Assembly (NCBI RefSeq): GCF_011320225.1
Contig: NZ_JAAOEN010000007.1
Span: 1-64,000 of the forward strand
From: Phytoactinopolyspora limicola
GTDB taxonomy: Bacteria; Actinomycetota; Actinomycetes; Jiangellales; Jiangellaceae
Length of the DNA stretch: 64,000 bases
Reading direction: 5' to 3'
The notes under the pieces were generated by a model. The model saw nothing but the letters and a program-made list of their open reading frames with translations, was not told where the DNA came from and ran no database searches. Numbering within the stretch: the first letter of the stretch is position 1; each line of letters opens with the position of its first letter. Positions 34,273 to 43,760 of this stretch are shown here, piece after piece. The position numbers and the translations under genes are program-made.

Positions 34273-35652
34273 ATGCAACTCACGCGATGGGTTCAGGGGT
34301 GGGCGTTATGGCGGCTACCCCGTCCAGTCCTTGTCCTAGTCCTGACTGTTGAGGCTCTCGCTGTCGGCGTCGCCAGCGCCACAGCGGCCCTCGTGGAGAT
34401 CACAACCGATGATCTGGCGCGTTTCAGCGCACTCATCGTTAGTGCATGGCTAGCGATCGAGCTGACGCGCCAGGCCGAGCGGCGGCGTGCGAGCGCGCGC
34501 CCCAGCGCCCATACTGCGTACTTCGACGCGACGACGACTTGGTCCATCGCCGCAATCATCATCCTGCCGCCAGCGTTGGCAACCGTCACCGTGGTCACCA
34601 TTCACCTCCTGCTGTGGTTTCGCGTCAAACTACGCCAAGCCGTGCCCTACCGCTGGGTGTACTCCGGCGCAGCTGCGTTATTGGCCACGCAAGTCGCCGT
34701 CCTTGTGCTAGCCGCCTCAGTGCCGCACTACCCTGGGCTACCAGACGTCACCAGCGGACGAGGACTACTGGCACTGGGCGCCATCATCCTGGCCGGCGCG
34801 CTGCGGTGGGCGATCGACGTTGGCCTCGTCATGCTTGCTATTGCGTTGTTCACTCCCACTCAACAAATCAGGAAACTGTTCGCGGGTTTCTGCGATAATT
34901 TGCTGGAAGCCGCCGGAGTGGGTCTGGGACTCGTGGCCGCAGCTCTGCTCGTCCACTACCCGGCGGCACTCCCGGGGCTCGTCATCGCCATGATCGTGGT
35001 TCAGCGCAGCCTCATGGTCAGCTACTACGAGCACGCAGCCCGCATCGACACGAAGACGGGACTCACCTCCGCCGGCCGATGGCACGAATTCGCCACCGAC
35101 ATGCTCACCCGGAGCCGCCACCAGCGCACCAACATCGGTCTACTCATGCTAGATCTGGACCACTTCAAAATCATCAATGACACACACGGGCACGTCTTCG
35201 GCGACGAGGTCCTCCGAGCGGTCGCCAATGAGTTACGCGCCGAAATCCGCGATGAGGACGCCTGCGGACGCTGGGGCGGCGAGGAGTTTTCGATCGTGCT
35301 ATCCGACCTGGATAGCTCCCAAGACCTGAGCCGAGTAGCCGACCGGCTTCGGTTGCGGATCCAATCCATCGTCATGAAACCCCCCAACGGCTCCGGCGAG
35401 TCCATAAGAATCAGCACCTCGGTCGGCGGCGTCTACTACCAACCGAACAACGAGGACGACACCATCACTCTCGATGACCTCACCGTCACCGCCGACGCCG
35501 CCCTCTACGCGGCAAAACACGCCGGCCGAAACACAATCCGCATCACTACATTAGAGGGCCAAACCCAAGACGACAGCACACCAACAACTCCGAACCGTCC
35601 AACACCAGAGTCGACACAGCAGCCCGGGCGGACCAAGAGACTCGGCCAGTAG
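34273..35652 (+). CDS. membrane-bound diguanylate cyclase (GGDEF)
   Basis: 459 residues. Residues 18-245 hold about six membrane helices of a MASE-like sensor. The GGDEF domain (260-420) has LDHFKIINDTHGHVFGDEVL and the active site GGEEF at 335-339, an active variant. A product-inhibition I-site RDED at 326-329 lies five residues before it, as in feedback-regulated enzymes. The C-terminal tail is Thr/Pro-rich. It makes c-di-GMP from GTP at the membrane; no EAL partner in the window. Confidence 0.92.
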   Translation: MQLTRWVQGWALWRLPRPVLVLVLTVEALAVGVASATAALVEITTDDLARFSALIVSAWLAIELTRQAERRRASARPSAHTAYFDATTTWSIAAIIILPPALATVTVVTIHLLLWFRVKLRQAVPYRWVYSGAAALLATQVAVLVLAASVPHYPGLPDVTSGRGLLALGAIILAGALRWAIDVGLVMLAIALFTPTQQIRKLFAGFCDNLLEAAGVGLGLVAAALLVHYPAALPGLVIAMIVVQRSLMVSYYEHAARIDTKTGLTSAGRWHEFATDMLTRSRHQRTNIGLLMLDLDHFKIINDTHGHVFGDEVLRAVANELRAEIRDEDACGRWGGEEFSIVLSDLDSSQDLSRVADRLRLRIQSIVMKPPNGSGESIRISTSVGGVYYQPNNEDDTITLDDLTVTADAALYAAKHAGRNTIRITTLEGQTQDDSTPTTPNRPTPESTQQPGRTKRLGQ

Positions 35653-35656
35653 AGGG

Positions 35657-35812
35657 CTCAAGGGGGTGGCCGTGCGGGTCGGCTACACGGCGGAATTCGC
35701 GTTCGCCAAGGCGTTCAAACGCGGGTGCGGCATAGCCCCCGGCCGGTACCGGCGTGAACCGCAGGAGGCGATGTCATCCACGCAGGCAGCAGCGCCAAAC
35801 ACACCATTGTGA
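35657..35812 (+). pseudogene. remnant of an AraC-family regulator (C-terminal HTH)
   Basis: Immediately after the GGDEF stop one frame reads VAVRVGYTAEFAFAKAFKRG then CGIAPGRYRREPQEA, the second helix-turn-helix and signature end of AraC regulators, before a stop at 35810. The preceding 200 residues of an AraC protein are absent. It is a truncated gene, presumably cut when the diguanylate cyclase region was joined. Confidence 0.75.
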
Positions 35813-36204
35813 CGACGCGGAAGGGAGCGACGAGCAAGGATTAGGGCCATGCTGGGTGGGGATAGGTCAGGCGGATCTCGCCGAGCCACGAGTAACACGC
35901 GTTCCCCCGTGGCTGACCATCGCCAGCTAGATTTTGCGCATACGCTCACGATCGACATCGGAGACGTTGATGAAGCGTGCGGAGGTACTCGACCGCACTC
36001 GCCGACGTCGCGTCCGGTCAGCATGGCTGTCCACCCGCGGCCGGGCCATCTCCGTTGGGGTCACCGACCAAATCCTTGCTACTTCCTTCGGGTCGGCGAT
36101 CTCGAACGCGCGGCCAGGGACGTCTACCGATTCCGCTGCGACCTCCCAGATCCGCACGACGATGTGTGGGCGGCATGGCTGCCCGGCTTTTCGAGACGTC
36201 GCGT
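35813..36204. other. intergenic stretch, possible decayed sequence
   Basis: About 390 bases with no confident gene. A minus-strand frame (36157-35927) contains a plausible protein-like stretch (DVPGRAFEIADPKEVARIWS) without ribosome site or family match; I treat it as a possible gene fragment. Confidence 0.35.
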
Positions 36205-36258
36205 AATGGTTAGTGCAGTAGCCATAAGCGGGATATATTGGGCACTGCGATGACCATT
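36205..36258. promoter_or_regulatory. hipBA promoter with flanking inverted operator halves
   Basis: AATGGTTAGTGCAGT at 36205-36219 and ACTGCGATGACCATT at 36244-36258 are inverted repeats matching at 12 of 15 positions. Between them is TATATT (36234-36239), a strong -10 box. A HipB dimer at each half could block the promoter, as in other hipBA systems. Confidence 0.6.
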
Positions 36259-36282
36259 AACTGCTGGAGGTCAGGATCTCGG

Positions 36283-36591
36283 ATGCCGACTCGTCCCGTA
36301 TCCAGCCGCTCTCGTCGAGCCGCACACACGCTCGGCGAGTACATCACGACGTTCCGCAAGCTGCAGGGCCTGACAGCCGCGCAGGTAGCCGACCGTGCGG
36401 GGATCACTCGCACCACGCTACGCCGCTTAGAACGTGGCGAGCCCAACGTCGGTCTCGACGTCTTCCTGGAGGTGTGCCGCGTCCTCGGCATCCTCGACTT
36501 CGTCCTAGAAGGCATGAACCCCTACGAAACCGCGCTGGGCCAGTCTCTGGCTGAACAGAACCTCACGTTGCCCAAACGGGTGCGCCAATGA
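36283..36591 (+). CDS. hipB: HipB-type antitoxin, XRE-family HTH
   Basis: 102 residues. A helix-turn-helix of the XRE/Cro type spans LGEYITTFRKLQGLTAAQVADRAGITRTTLRRLERGEPNVGLD. The ATG at 36283 is preceded by GGAGG (12 bases away); an upstream ATG at 36250 is less likely. Its stop overlaps the HipA start (ATGA). It should bind and repress its own promoter and neutralise HipA. Confidence 0.85.
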   Translation: MPTRPVSSRSRRAAHTLGEYITTFRKLQGLTAAQVADRAGITRTTLRRLERGEPNVGLDVFLEVCRVLGILDFVLEGMNPYETALGQSLAEQNLTLPKRVRQ

Positions 36592-37835
36592 GCCGCGCGG
36601 TTGACGTCTTCCTGAGCACGGCCGGAGCCGATGTCCTGGTCGGTCGGGCGTTCTTCGCCACCAACCGGCGCGGAATCTCAACCACTTTCCGCTACGACGA
36701 CGCATACCTGACCCGCCGCGCCGCCTACGCCCTAGATCCGGCACTCCCCCTGTTCAAAGGCAACCACGCGATCGCCGACGGCCTACCGTACTCCTTCGCC
36801 GACTGCACGCCGGACCGTTGGGGCCGAAACCTGATCAAGAAACGCCTTCAGGCACTCGATGTGGCCGAGAGACGCACTCGCCGCGAGGTCACCGACATCG
36901 ACTTCCTCCTCGGCGTTACCGACCTAACCCGGCAAGGCGCGCTCCGGTTTACCGAGCCGGACGCCGGGTGCGATGGCCCCTTCCTGGCCGTCGATCCCAA
37001 CGTGCCGAAAGTGCTCGAACTGCCGCGACTACTACGCGCTGCCGAGCAGGTCGTCCGCGACGAGAATGACATGGGTGCGATCAAGGAACTACTCGACGCC
37101 GGCACCGGCTCTCTGGGCGGCGCCCGGCCGAAGGCCTCGGTACGGGACGGCAACCGGCTCCTGATCGCCAAGTTCGCCAGTCCTCGGGACGAGTGGGACG
37201 TGATTGCCTGGGAGAAAACCGCCCTCGACCTCGCCGAGAGGGCCGGAATCCACGTCCCTACACGTCGCCTAGAGCGCATCGACGGCAAAGCCGTGCTGCT
37301 GATGGATCGGTTCGACCGGGCAGCCGATGGTTCCCGCATCGCCTATATTTCTGCGATGACGTTGCTGACCACTCGCGACGGCGGCGACGAAACCTTCGAT
37401 TACACCGACCTGGCCGAGACCCTGCCCGAACACGGGAACGTCACCATCAAGGCCGACCTGATCGAACTGTGGCGGCGGATCGCGTTCTCGGTAGCCATCC
37501 ACAACACCGATGACCACCTTCGCAACCACGGGTTTCTGCGCGGCAAAGCCGGCTGGGGGCTCTCACCGCTCTTCGACGTAAACCCGAACCCCGACGTATC
37601 AGTCAAGCGGGAAACGACCATTGGATTCGCCGACGGACGCGACGACGAGATCAGCGGCCTCATGGACTCCGCCCCAGTGTTCGGACTCGACGCCGACCAG
37701 GCCAAGAGAATCCTGACTGACGTGTTCTCCGCGACCGAGGCCTGGCGGCGAGTCGCGAAGGCCAACGGCATCACCGAGCGGCAGGTTGGCCACATGAAGG
37801 ACGCTTTCGAAGGGCTGCGCCACGAGATCGGCTGA
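36588..37835 (+). CDS. hipA: HipA-type serine/threonine kinase toxin
   Basis: 415 residues, normal for HipA. The N-terminal domain is followed by the phosphate-binding loop GTGSLGGARPKASV, the VLLMDRFDR segment and the catalytic loop SVAIHNTDDHLRNHGFL, then the metal-binding LFDVNPNPD. All catalytic parts look intact, so the toxin is probably active. HipA proteins phosphorylate targets such as glutamyl-tRNA synthetase and cause dormancy. Coupled to hipB. Confidence 0.92.
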   Translation: MSRAVDVFLSTAGADVLVGRAFFATNRRGISTTFRYDDAYLTRRAAYALDPALPLFKGNHAIADGLPYSFADCTPDRWGRNLIKKRLQALDVAERRTRREVTDIDFLLGVTDLTRQGALRFTEPDAGCDGPFLAVDPNVPKVLELPRLLRAAEQVVRDENDMGAIKELLDAGTGSLGGARPKASVRDGNRLLIAKFASPRDEWDVIAWEKTALDLAERAGIHVPTRRLERIDGKAVLLMDRFDRAADGSRIAYISAMTLLTTRDGGDETFDYTDLAETLPEHGNVTIKADLIELWRRIAFSVAIHNTDDHLRNHGFLRGKAGWGLSPLFDVNPNPDVSVKRETTIGFADGRDDEISGLMDSAPVFGLDADQAKRILTDVFSATEAWRRVAKANGITERQVGHMKDAFEGLRHEIG

Positions 37836-37994
37836 CCAGCATGCCTCCGCAACCCTGCACACTGCGATCACTTCCGATCCGCCGACGCCGTTGGCTCGGA
37901 TCTACCAACCGTCGCAACCACTCTTGAGGCCAGCGCCTGCGGCCCAGAGGAGCCCCGGCGTCGTCTACCAGGCATCGGACGCCTACGCCAACAC

Positions 37995-38471
37995 CTACCA
38001 GGGATTCGACTCCAGCCACGAAAAGGAGTCTGAGACTAGTCGTAGGATGAAATCGGAGCTTGTATGCTCCGCCGAGACCTCCAAGAGTCCAATGTCGTCG
38101 GGACCAATCCACCGGTAGTCATCATGTTTCTCTGATTCCAGCCGGGGGTTATCTAAGTCGCCAGCAACACGCACGATGAAATCCGCTTCCACGTGAGTTC
38201 GAGACCCGCCAGACCACTCCCTGGCGGAGAATTCATGAAGCACCTCGGCCAAGGTCCACCCTGTCTCTTCTACGATTTCACGGCTCAGAGCATCTATAGC
38301 GCTCTCGCCCTCTTCAACCGCTCCCCCAGCAATGTCCCAAGCGCCCGGGAACAATCCCCGGGACTTGGAGCGTCGTTGGACGAACACCCGTCCGTCATCA
38401 TTAACGATCAGCGCACCAACCTCGGTCAAGGTGGAATTTCTGTTCCTGTCAAAGATGGCTTCGCTTGCCAT
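37995..38471 (-). CDS. Nudix hydrolase
   Basis: 158 residues. The Nudix box is complete: G-A-V-E-E-G-E-S-A-I-D-A-L-S-R-E-I-V-E-E-T-G-W with the REUxEE metal residues. It is preceded by LFPGAWDIAG, a common feature of IDI/ADP-ribose-type members. Substrate unknown. Monocistronic and convergent with hipA. Confidence 0.88.
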   Translation of the reverse strand: MASEAIFDRNRNSTLTEVGALIVNDDGRVFVQRRSKSRGLFPGAWDIAGGAVEEGESAIDALSREIVEETGWTLAEVLHEFSAREWSGGSRTHVEADFIVRVAGDLDNPRLESEKHDDYRWIGPDDIGLLEVSAEHTSSDFILRLVSDSFSWLESNPW

Positions 38472-38872
38472 GTATCACCCTCCATGATTCGAGGCCGGCC
38501 GCAGCCGAGCGAGCCTCGATCCGGCGCCACTGACCCAGGCCTTACTGGCCTGATTCGACGGGCCCGCCTTCGACGGCAAACTCACCACAACCGAAACCGC
38601 CACCATCTGCCACTAGCGGCTTCATGTGGCGCCCGACTCACCTGCGGTCAAGAAACCTGGTTTACGGGACACTAGCCTCATACGACTGAGTTCGTCACCT
38701 CTGCTTCCACCGCCCAGGAACACTAGCGCTCACCTACACGCGGGTGGGTTCAAGGATAGAAGAGAAGCACGCTCTCCCAGAGAGTAACGAACCTGCATCA
38801 CACCAACCGGAAACTGGCCGATGCCAAGACCGGATCCACCGTTAATCTGACATACCCCCAGGGAATCAGTTG
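38472..38872. other. intergenic stretch without a recognised gene
   Basis: About 400 bases between two minus-strand genes. No frame shows homology I can recognise. It may contain the end of a decayed element. Confidence 0.35.
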
Positions 38873-39577
38873 TCAAAGGCTGCGTATCGAGGAGTGTGGT
38901 CGGACTTCCCAGGTCGGCCGGTGGAGCTGATCGTTGTACACGATGATGTCGGCGAGATCGGTTGGGCCGACAGTGTCGAAGTAGAGCTGTTGGGAGGGGA
39001 TATAGCGGTTGCGCCAGACCCGTTCGATGTCGGCGGCGTCGGCGATGGATCCGGCCAGCGCTGTGCCTCGGCCCCGAGCGCGATCTACCGTCCGCTCGAG
39101 TGGGACGGACACGAAGATGCGCAGGTCCCACCGGTCGATGAGTTCTGGGCGCAGGAGGAAGACGCCGTCGAAGAGCAGTACGGCGTCTGCGGGGGCGGTC
39201 GTGGCCGGCGGCGAGAACGAGGTGTCGGTGGCTCTGTCGTAGACCGTGTGTTGGAACCGCCGATCTCCGCCTGGGCCCAGCGGATCGAGCAGGACCCGGC
39301 ACATCGCGCCGCGATCATGGGCGTCGAAGTAGCACCCTTCGGCTGAGTACTGGCCGCGTCGGTAGCGCTGTGCACGGGGGAACAGGAAGTCGTCGATGCT
39401 CGCCCGGATGACGTCGCGACCCTGCGCACGCAGGACAACGGCGAGTTCGTCGGCCAGCGTGGTTTTGCCGGCAGCGGGCGGCCCGTCGATGGCGACCCGT
39501 AGCGGGTGCGCGGCCGTGGCGCACCTGATCGCCTCGGCCAGCCGACTGATGAGCTCGCCGCGGGTGCCTCGACCCAT
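38873..39577 (-). CDS. uridine-kinase-like P-loop NTPase
   Basis: 234 residues. Walker A VAIDGPPAAGKTTLADELA, a DDF motif in IRASIDDFLFPRAQRY (uridine-kinase-like substrate site) and VLLFDGVFLLRPELIDRWD as in uridine/pantothenate-kinase relatives. The ATG at 39577 has AAAGAGG six bases upstream. Predicted to phosphorylate a nucleoside or similar alcohol; substrate not certain. Confidence 0.8.
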   Translation of the reverse strand: MGRGTRGELISRLAEAIRCATAAHPLRVAIDGPPAAGKTTLADELAVVLRAQGRDVIRASIDDFLFPRAQRYRRGQYSAEGCYFDAHDRGAMCRVLLDPLGPGGDRRFQHTVYDRATDTSFSPPATTAPADAVLLFDGVFLLRPELIDRWDLRIFVSVPLERTVDRARGRGTALAGSIADAADIERVWRNRYIPSQQLYFDTVGPTDLADIIVYNDQLHRPTWEVRPHSSIRSL

Positions 39578-39700
39578 CTCTGCCTCTTTCACGGTGTCTC
39601 TATTTAGCATCACGCCAGTCTGCGGTGGTCGCCGGCTCGCGTTCGACCAGGACACCGCAGAAGGACGTCGACAAGCTGATGGGAGGGGGTTTAAGCACGC

Positions 39701-40351
39701 CTACCAGCATTTACCGTCGCCACGATCGGTGGTCCAGCTGCCGTCGGCCCTGGTCATCATCCGCGCCTGGAGGGTTCTGGACTCGGGCCCGGCCGTCCAT
39801 CGGGCACTCCGGGCGCTGTAGTGGCGGCCCCTCGCGATGCCGCGCCAGGAGCGGTACTCATCAACAGACTCGGTGAGGCCGTAATACCTCCACCCAACAA
39901 CCCTGGCGAAGCTCGTCGTACTCTGGCTCCAGTCGTGTGAGACGTTGCGCACCGTCGAGCCGTTACCTTGCCAGTACTTTTCGACAGTTAGTCGGAAGAG
40001 CCGATGTCCGAACACATTGTTGTAGTCCCGCCGAGCCGTCAGCGTGCATCCCCGGAACGCCGCAGCCGTACTTGGCGATTCGACGGTCTCGCTTTCCACA
40101 GTGTCTTCAGCGACGACCTCCACCGGCACCGTCAGCACCACGTCGGGATCGTGGAAGGCATCACGAGCATCAGCCTCGGACAGACCACCGACCTCCATGG
40201 CCCCAGCGACGAACTCTTCTTCACTCACCGGAAGTTGCGGCTCAGCAACATCGCCGCCTTCAACCCCCGTACTAGAGGTCGCGAGGGCAAGCACACAGGT
40301 CAAGGCCAGCAACGACGTCAACGCACTTCGTGTTATCGCGTGGGCTTTCAA
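39701..40351 (-). CDS. secreted protein of unknown function
   Basis: 216 residues starting at TTG 40351 with GGAG upstream. The N-terminus is a signal peptide (LKAHAITRSALTSLLALTCVLALATSS) with cleavage near TGVEG. The mature part has an acidic segment then an aromatic, Arg/Ser-rich domain with two cysteines (RGCTLTARRDYNNVF and the last GDGKCW). No family recognised. Confidence 0.55.
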   Translation of the reverse strand: MKAHAITRSALTSLLALTCVLALATSSTGVEGGDVAEPQLPVSEEEFVAGAMEVGGLSEADARDAFHDPDVVLTVPVEVVAEDTVESETVESPSTAAAFRGCTLTARRDYNNVFGHRLFRLTVEKYWQGNGSTVRNVSHDWSQSTTSFARVVGWRYYGLTESVDEYRSWRGIARGRHYSARSARWTAGPESRTLQARMMTRADGSWTTDRGDGKCW

Positions 40352-40670
40352 GTCATCTCCATTCAACGGGATACACCGCGACCGCAAAGATGCGACCACC
40401 AACTCGGCCTCACGGGCTTCTCCACGCCAACCTTGCGTTGCTGGAGCCCTACCACCGTGCGAGCCACAACCGCCTGACTCGCCTGAAGCCTCAGTCTGCG
40501 ACAAGATCAACAACGCCGCATCCGTCACGTGACTAGGGTCTGCCTTGCGGATCTTGCGGTTGCGGACGGCGATGTCGGGCGGCAACCGGCCTGGTGCGGT
40601 GAATCCTCGCTCGCTCGACCCAGATACCGGTTTCCAGCGAGCGTTCAGCGCACCACGACCCCGCTGAGAT

Positions 40671-41987
40671 CTACCAGCGCCGCTGCCCGACGCTCCGGGA
40701 TGTCTCGATCACCACGGTGGCGAGATCTCCGTCCGCCTCGGGCAGTACGGTCCGCAGATCCAACACACAGTGGCCCTGCTCGATACGTCCGAGCACTGGC
40801 ATTCGTGCTGCCCGCAGTGCACCCGCGTACGCCTCGGGAAGTCTGATGGCGACGCTGGGCAGGATGACGTTGGGCGCCCCTCCCCCTCCGACTCGGGCTT
40901 CGCTGTCGATGACGGTGGCTGGGACATCGCTGCCGGTCAGCACGCGGTGCAGTCGCCCTGCTCGTTCACGCAACGACTTGTACGGTGCTTGGAGCGCGGC
41001 CACTACCGGAGGCGTCGGCCCGGTCATGGTTGCCTCCAGCGCCGCGAGGGTGAGCTTGTCGACCCGGAGGGCACGCGCCAGCGGGTGCCGGCGAAGGCTT
41101 TGGACCAGCTCCGCCCGGCCGAGGATCAAGCCGGCCTGAGGCCCGCCGAGGAGCTTGTCGCCGCTCGCGGTCACGAGCGCGGCACCAGCATCGAGGGTGC
41201 TTGACGCATCTGGCTCGTCCGGCAAGAGCGGGTGCGGCCGCAGGAGGCCGGAGCCGATGTCGACGACGACAGGAACTGGTAGGCCAGCGAGATCCCGGAC
41301 CGGAACGCTCGCGGTGAATCCCGACACGACGAAGTTCGACGGATGGACCTTCAGCACGAACGCGGTGTCGGCACCGATGGCGGCCTCGTAGTCGCGCAAT
41401 GCCGTGCGGTTGGTCGTCCCGACCTCGCGGATCGATGCGCCGGCGGCTTCGAGCACTTCGGGGATCCGGAAGCGGTCACCGATCTCGACCAGCTCTCCTC
41501 TGCTGACAACGATCTCGCGCCCTGCGGCGAACGTCGCTGCGCACAGCACGATCGCAGCCGCGCCGTTGTTGACGATGTGAGCGGCCTCCGCGGCCGGCAC
41601 GGCGCGCGTCAGAGCGCCTACGGCGCCCAGTCCGCGGGGTCCCCGTCGCCCGGTATCCAGGTCCAGCTCCACATCGGTCGTCCCAGCGGCGAGAAGCATC
41701 GCGTCACACGCTGCGCGCGAGAGCGGGGCCCGTCCCAGGTTGGTGTGGACCACGATGCCGGTGGCGTTGATGACGGGTCGCATCGACGTCGGCGCATCCG
41801 GCAGCTCGTCGATGACCGCCGCGACGACGCACTCCGCCGAGACCTCGCCGGTGCGCACGGCCTGCAAGACGCTCCGGACGACGTCTTTGACCCGAGCCCG
41901 GCCCAAACGCTCGATCGCATCGGTGAGCCGAGGGTCGTCGAGTACGGAGTCGGTGCGCGGCACGCTGCGTGGATTCACGTCATCCAT
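40671..41987 (-). CDS. selA: L-seryl-tRNA(Sec) selenium transferase
   Basis: 438 residues. The PLP-dependent enzyme converts seryl-tRNA(Sec) to selenocysteinyl-tRNA(Sec) with selenophosphate. It has the family start domain, GIVVHTNLGRAPLS, the PLP lysine in TASGDKLLGGPQAGLILG and a C-terminal RIEQGHCVLDLRTVLPE. It overlaps selB by 8 bases and is the last of the minus-strand sel genes. Length and motifs are complete, so it should be functional. Confidence 0.95.
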   Translation of the reverse strand: MDDVNPRSVPRTDSVLDDPRLTDAIERLGRARVKDVVRSVLQAVRTGEVSAECVVAAVIDELPDAPTSMRPVINATGIVVHTNLGRAPLSRAACDAMLLAAGTTDVELDLDTGRRGPRGLGAVGALTRAVPAAEAAHIVNNGAAAIVLCAATFAAGREIVVSRGELVEIGDRFRIPEVLEAAGASIREVGTTNRTALRDYEAAIGADTAFVLKVHPSNFVVSGFTASVPVRDLAGLPVPVVVDIGSGLLRPHPLLPDEPDASSTLDAGAALVTASGDKLLGGPQAGLILGRAELVQSLRRHPLARALRVDKLTLAALEATMTGPTPPVVAALQAPYKSLRERAGRLHRVLTGSDVPATVIDSEARVGGGGAPNVILPSVAIRLPEAYAGALRAARMPVLGRIEQGHCVLDLRTVLPEADGDLATVVIETSRSVGQRRW

Positions 41988-43746
41988 CGACGTCTGCCAA
42001 CTTCCTCAGCTCGGGTGTAAGCCGGATCGTCCGGCGTCGCCGGTCGAGGTGCTCTAGGAGCGGGACGGCGACCCGCCTGGTCGTGTCCAGCGCCTGCCTC
42101 GCCGCGGACAACGTGAACGGCGCCGGCAACCGCGCCAGGACCCGAACGGCGGCGTCCTCGGCGTCCGGAGGCAGTACGACGCCGCGAGTGACGACGAGTA
42201 GGCGACCGGCCCGCGCGGCGGCCGCGATCTCATGGGTACCGATACCGAGCTCGTCGAGCTCTCGCGCCTTCGGAGCGTGGAAGGGGTGGTCGGCCCACCC
42301 GACGGCCAGCGTGCTGATCGCGTCGAGTACATGGTCCGGCAACGCGACCCTACCGGGGGAGTCGATTCTCCCGCCCGCCACGATCAGCGAGGTCCGCCGG
42401 GCCGCTGCCTCGACGATGGCAGGAGAGGGGACGTCCAGCATGCGGCAAGCCGCGCGCACCGGAACGCCGGCCTCGAGCGGGCGCTGGCGGAGCCACTCCG
42501 ACGCTGCCGCTTCGAGACGAGCTGGCAATGCCTCCCAAACGTCGGCGTCGACATACCAGCCACCCGTGATCGTCTCGACAGCCGGATCCAGTCGCGGCCG
42601 ATCAACCTCCGACTCATGGATGAACTGCCGTCTCCGCAGTTCAGCGCGCCAGCGCCGACCGGCGGAGTGCTCCTCGATTTCCTCTGCCCGGGACCGCGCC
42701 GCCCCACGACCGGCGAGCGGGGGTGGGCAGGCGTCGAGGACTAGCAGACCGGTGAGGATCGCGTGTTCGTCGGGTCGTCGAAGCAGGCCGACGTCGCCCT
42801 CCGCCAACGGCAGCGGACGACCAAGCGTCAGCCGGACGATGTGGGGTGCCAGGATGCGCACCCGTGCCGGCACGGCAGCCGATCCGAAGTGCACCGTGGC
42901 GTGGCCCGGCGCACGCGCCGGAAGCTGTGACGTCGCCCGCACGTCGATCTCGGCGGTGGGCCGCCACGGACCGTCGCCGACCAAGGCATCACCGCGTCGA
43001 ACGTCCTCGCGCGGAACGCGCCGCAGGTTCACCGCAACCCGCGCCACCCCACTGACCGACATCACCTGGCGTTTGAGGGTCTGCAACGACCGCACTCGAA
43101 CGATCGGGCCCGAGCCGTTGATGGCCAACTGGTCACCGACTCGGAGGGTTCCCTGCGTCAGCGTGCCGGTCACCACGGTTCCGGCGCCTCGTATCACGAA
43201 CGATCGGTCGATCCACAAACGCACGGGGGCATCGGTCGCCGGCGCAGGCAACGTCCTGACCATCGCCTCGAGTTCACCTCGGAGCCGGTCCATGCCCAAT
43301 CCCCGCGCCGCGCTTACCTCGACCAGTGCTGCACCGGCCAGGGACGTGCCGGCGAGCCGCCGCTGCGTGTCGGTGACGACGGCGCCGGGGTCGGCGAGGT
43401 CACACCGGGTGACGGCCACCACGCCGTGCCGGATCTCCAGGGCGTCGATTGCGGCGAGGTGCTCTTCGGACTGCGGCATCCACCCGCCGTCAGCCGCCAC
43501 GACGAAGAGAACAGCTGGGACAGGCCCCACCCCGGCGAGCATGTTGGTCACGAACCGTTCGTGGCCCGGGACGTCCACGAACGCGACCTCGGTGCCGGAC
43601 GGCAGCGTCGCCCAGGCGAATCCGAGGTCGATCGTCAGACCTCGATCCTTCTCCTCCGCCCATCGATCCGGATCCGTGCCGGTGAGCTCACGGACTACGG
43701 TGGATTTGCCGTGGTCGACGTGTCCGGCGGTGGCGATGACGTGCAC
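41980..43746 (-). CDS. selB: selenocysteine-specific elongation factor SelB
   Basis: 588 residues. EF-Tu-like GTPase domain with GHVDHGKST (P-loop), DVPGHERF and VTRCDLAD, then beta-barrel domains and a C-terminal winged-helix region (from about residue 360) that binds SECIS stem-loops in mRNA. It delivers Sec-tRNA to UGA codons. It lies between selD (14 bases) and selA (overlap). Two SECIS-like hairpins in this window (48295-48311 and 52677-52693) are plausible targets. Confidence 0.95.
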   Translation of the reverse strand: MHVIATAGHVDHGKSTVVRELTGTDPDRWAEEKDRGLTIDLGFAWATLPSGTEVAFVDVPGHERFVTNMLAGVGPVPAVLFVVAADGGWMPQSEEHLAAIDALEIRHGVVAVTRCDLADPGAVVTDTQRRLAGTSLAGAALVEVSAARGLGMDRLRGELEAMVRTLPAPATDAPVRLWIDRSFVIRGAGTVVTGTLTQGTLRVGDQLAINGSGPIVRVRSLQTLKRQVMSVSGVARVAVNLRRVPREDVRRGDALVGDGPWRPTAEIDVRATSQLPARAPGHATVHFGSAAVPARVRILAPHIVRLTLGRPLPLAEGDVGLLRRPDEHAILTGLLVLDACPPPLAGRGAARSRAEEIEEHSAGRRWRAELRRRQFIHESEVDRPRLDPAVETITGGWYVDADVWEALPARLEAAASEWLRQRPLEAGVPVRAACRMLDVPSPAIVEAAARRTSLIVAGGRIDSPGRVALPDHVLDAISTLAVGWADHPFHAPKARELDELGIGTHEIAAAARAGRLLVVTRGVVLPPDAEDAAVRVLARLPAPFTLSAARQALDTTRRVAVPLLEHLDRRRRTIRLTPELRKLADVDG

Positions 43747-43760
43747 CTGCGTTCCTCGAC

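Noticed and set aside
38730-39302. 190-residue minus-strand frame overlapping the uridine-kinase-like gene
   Set aside because: Arg/Pro-rich shadow of the kinase gene in another frame with no family features.
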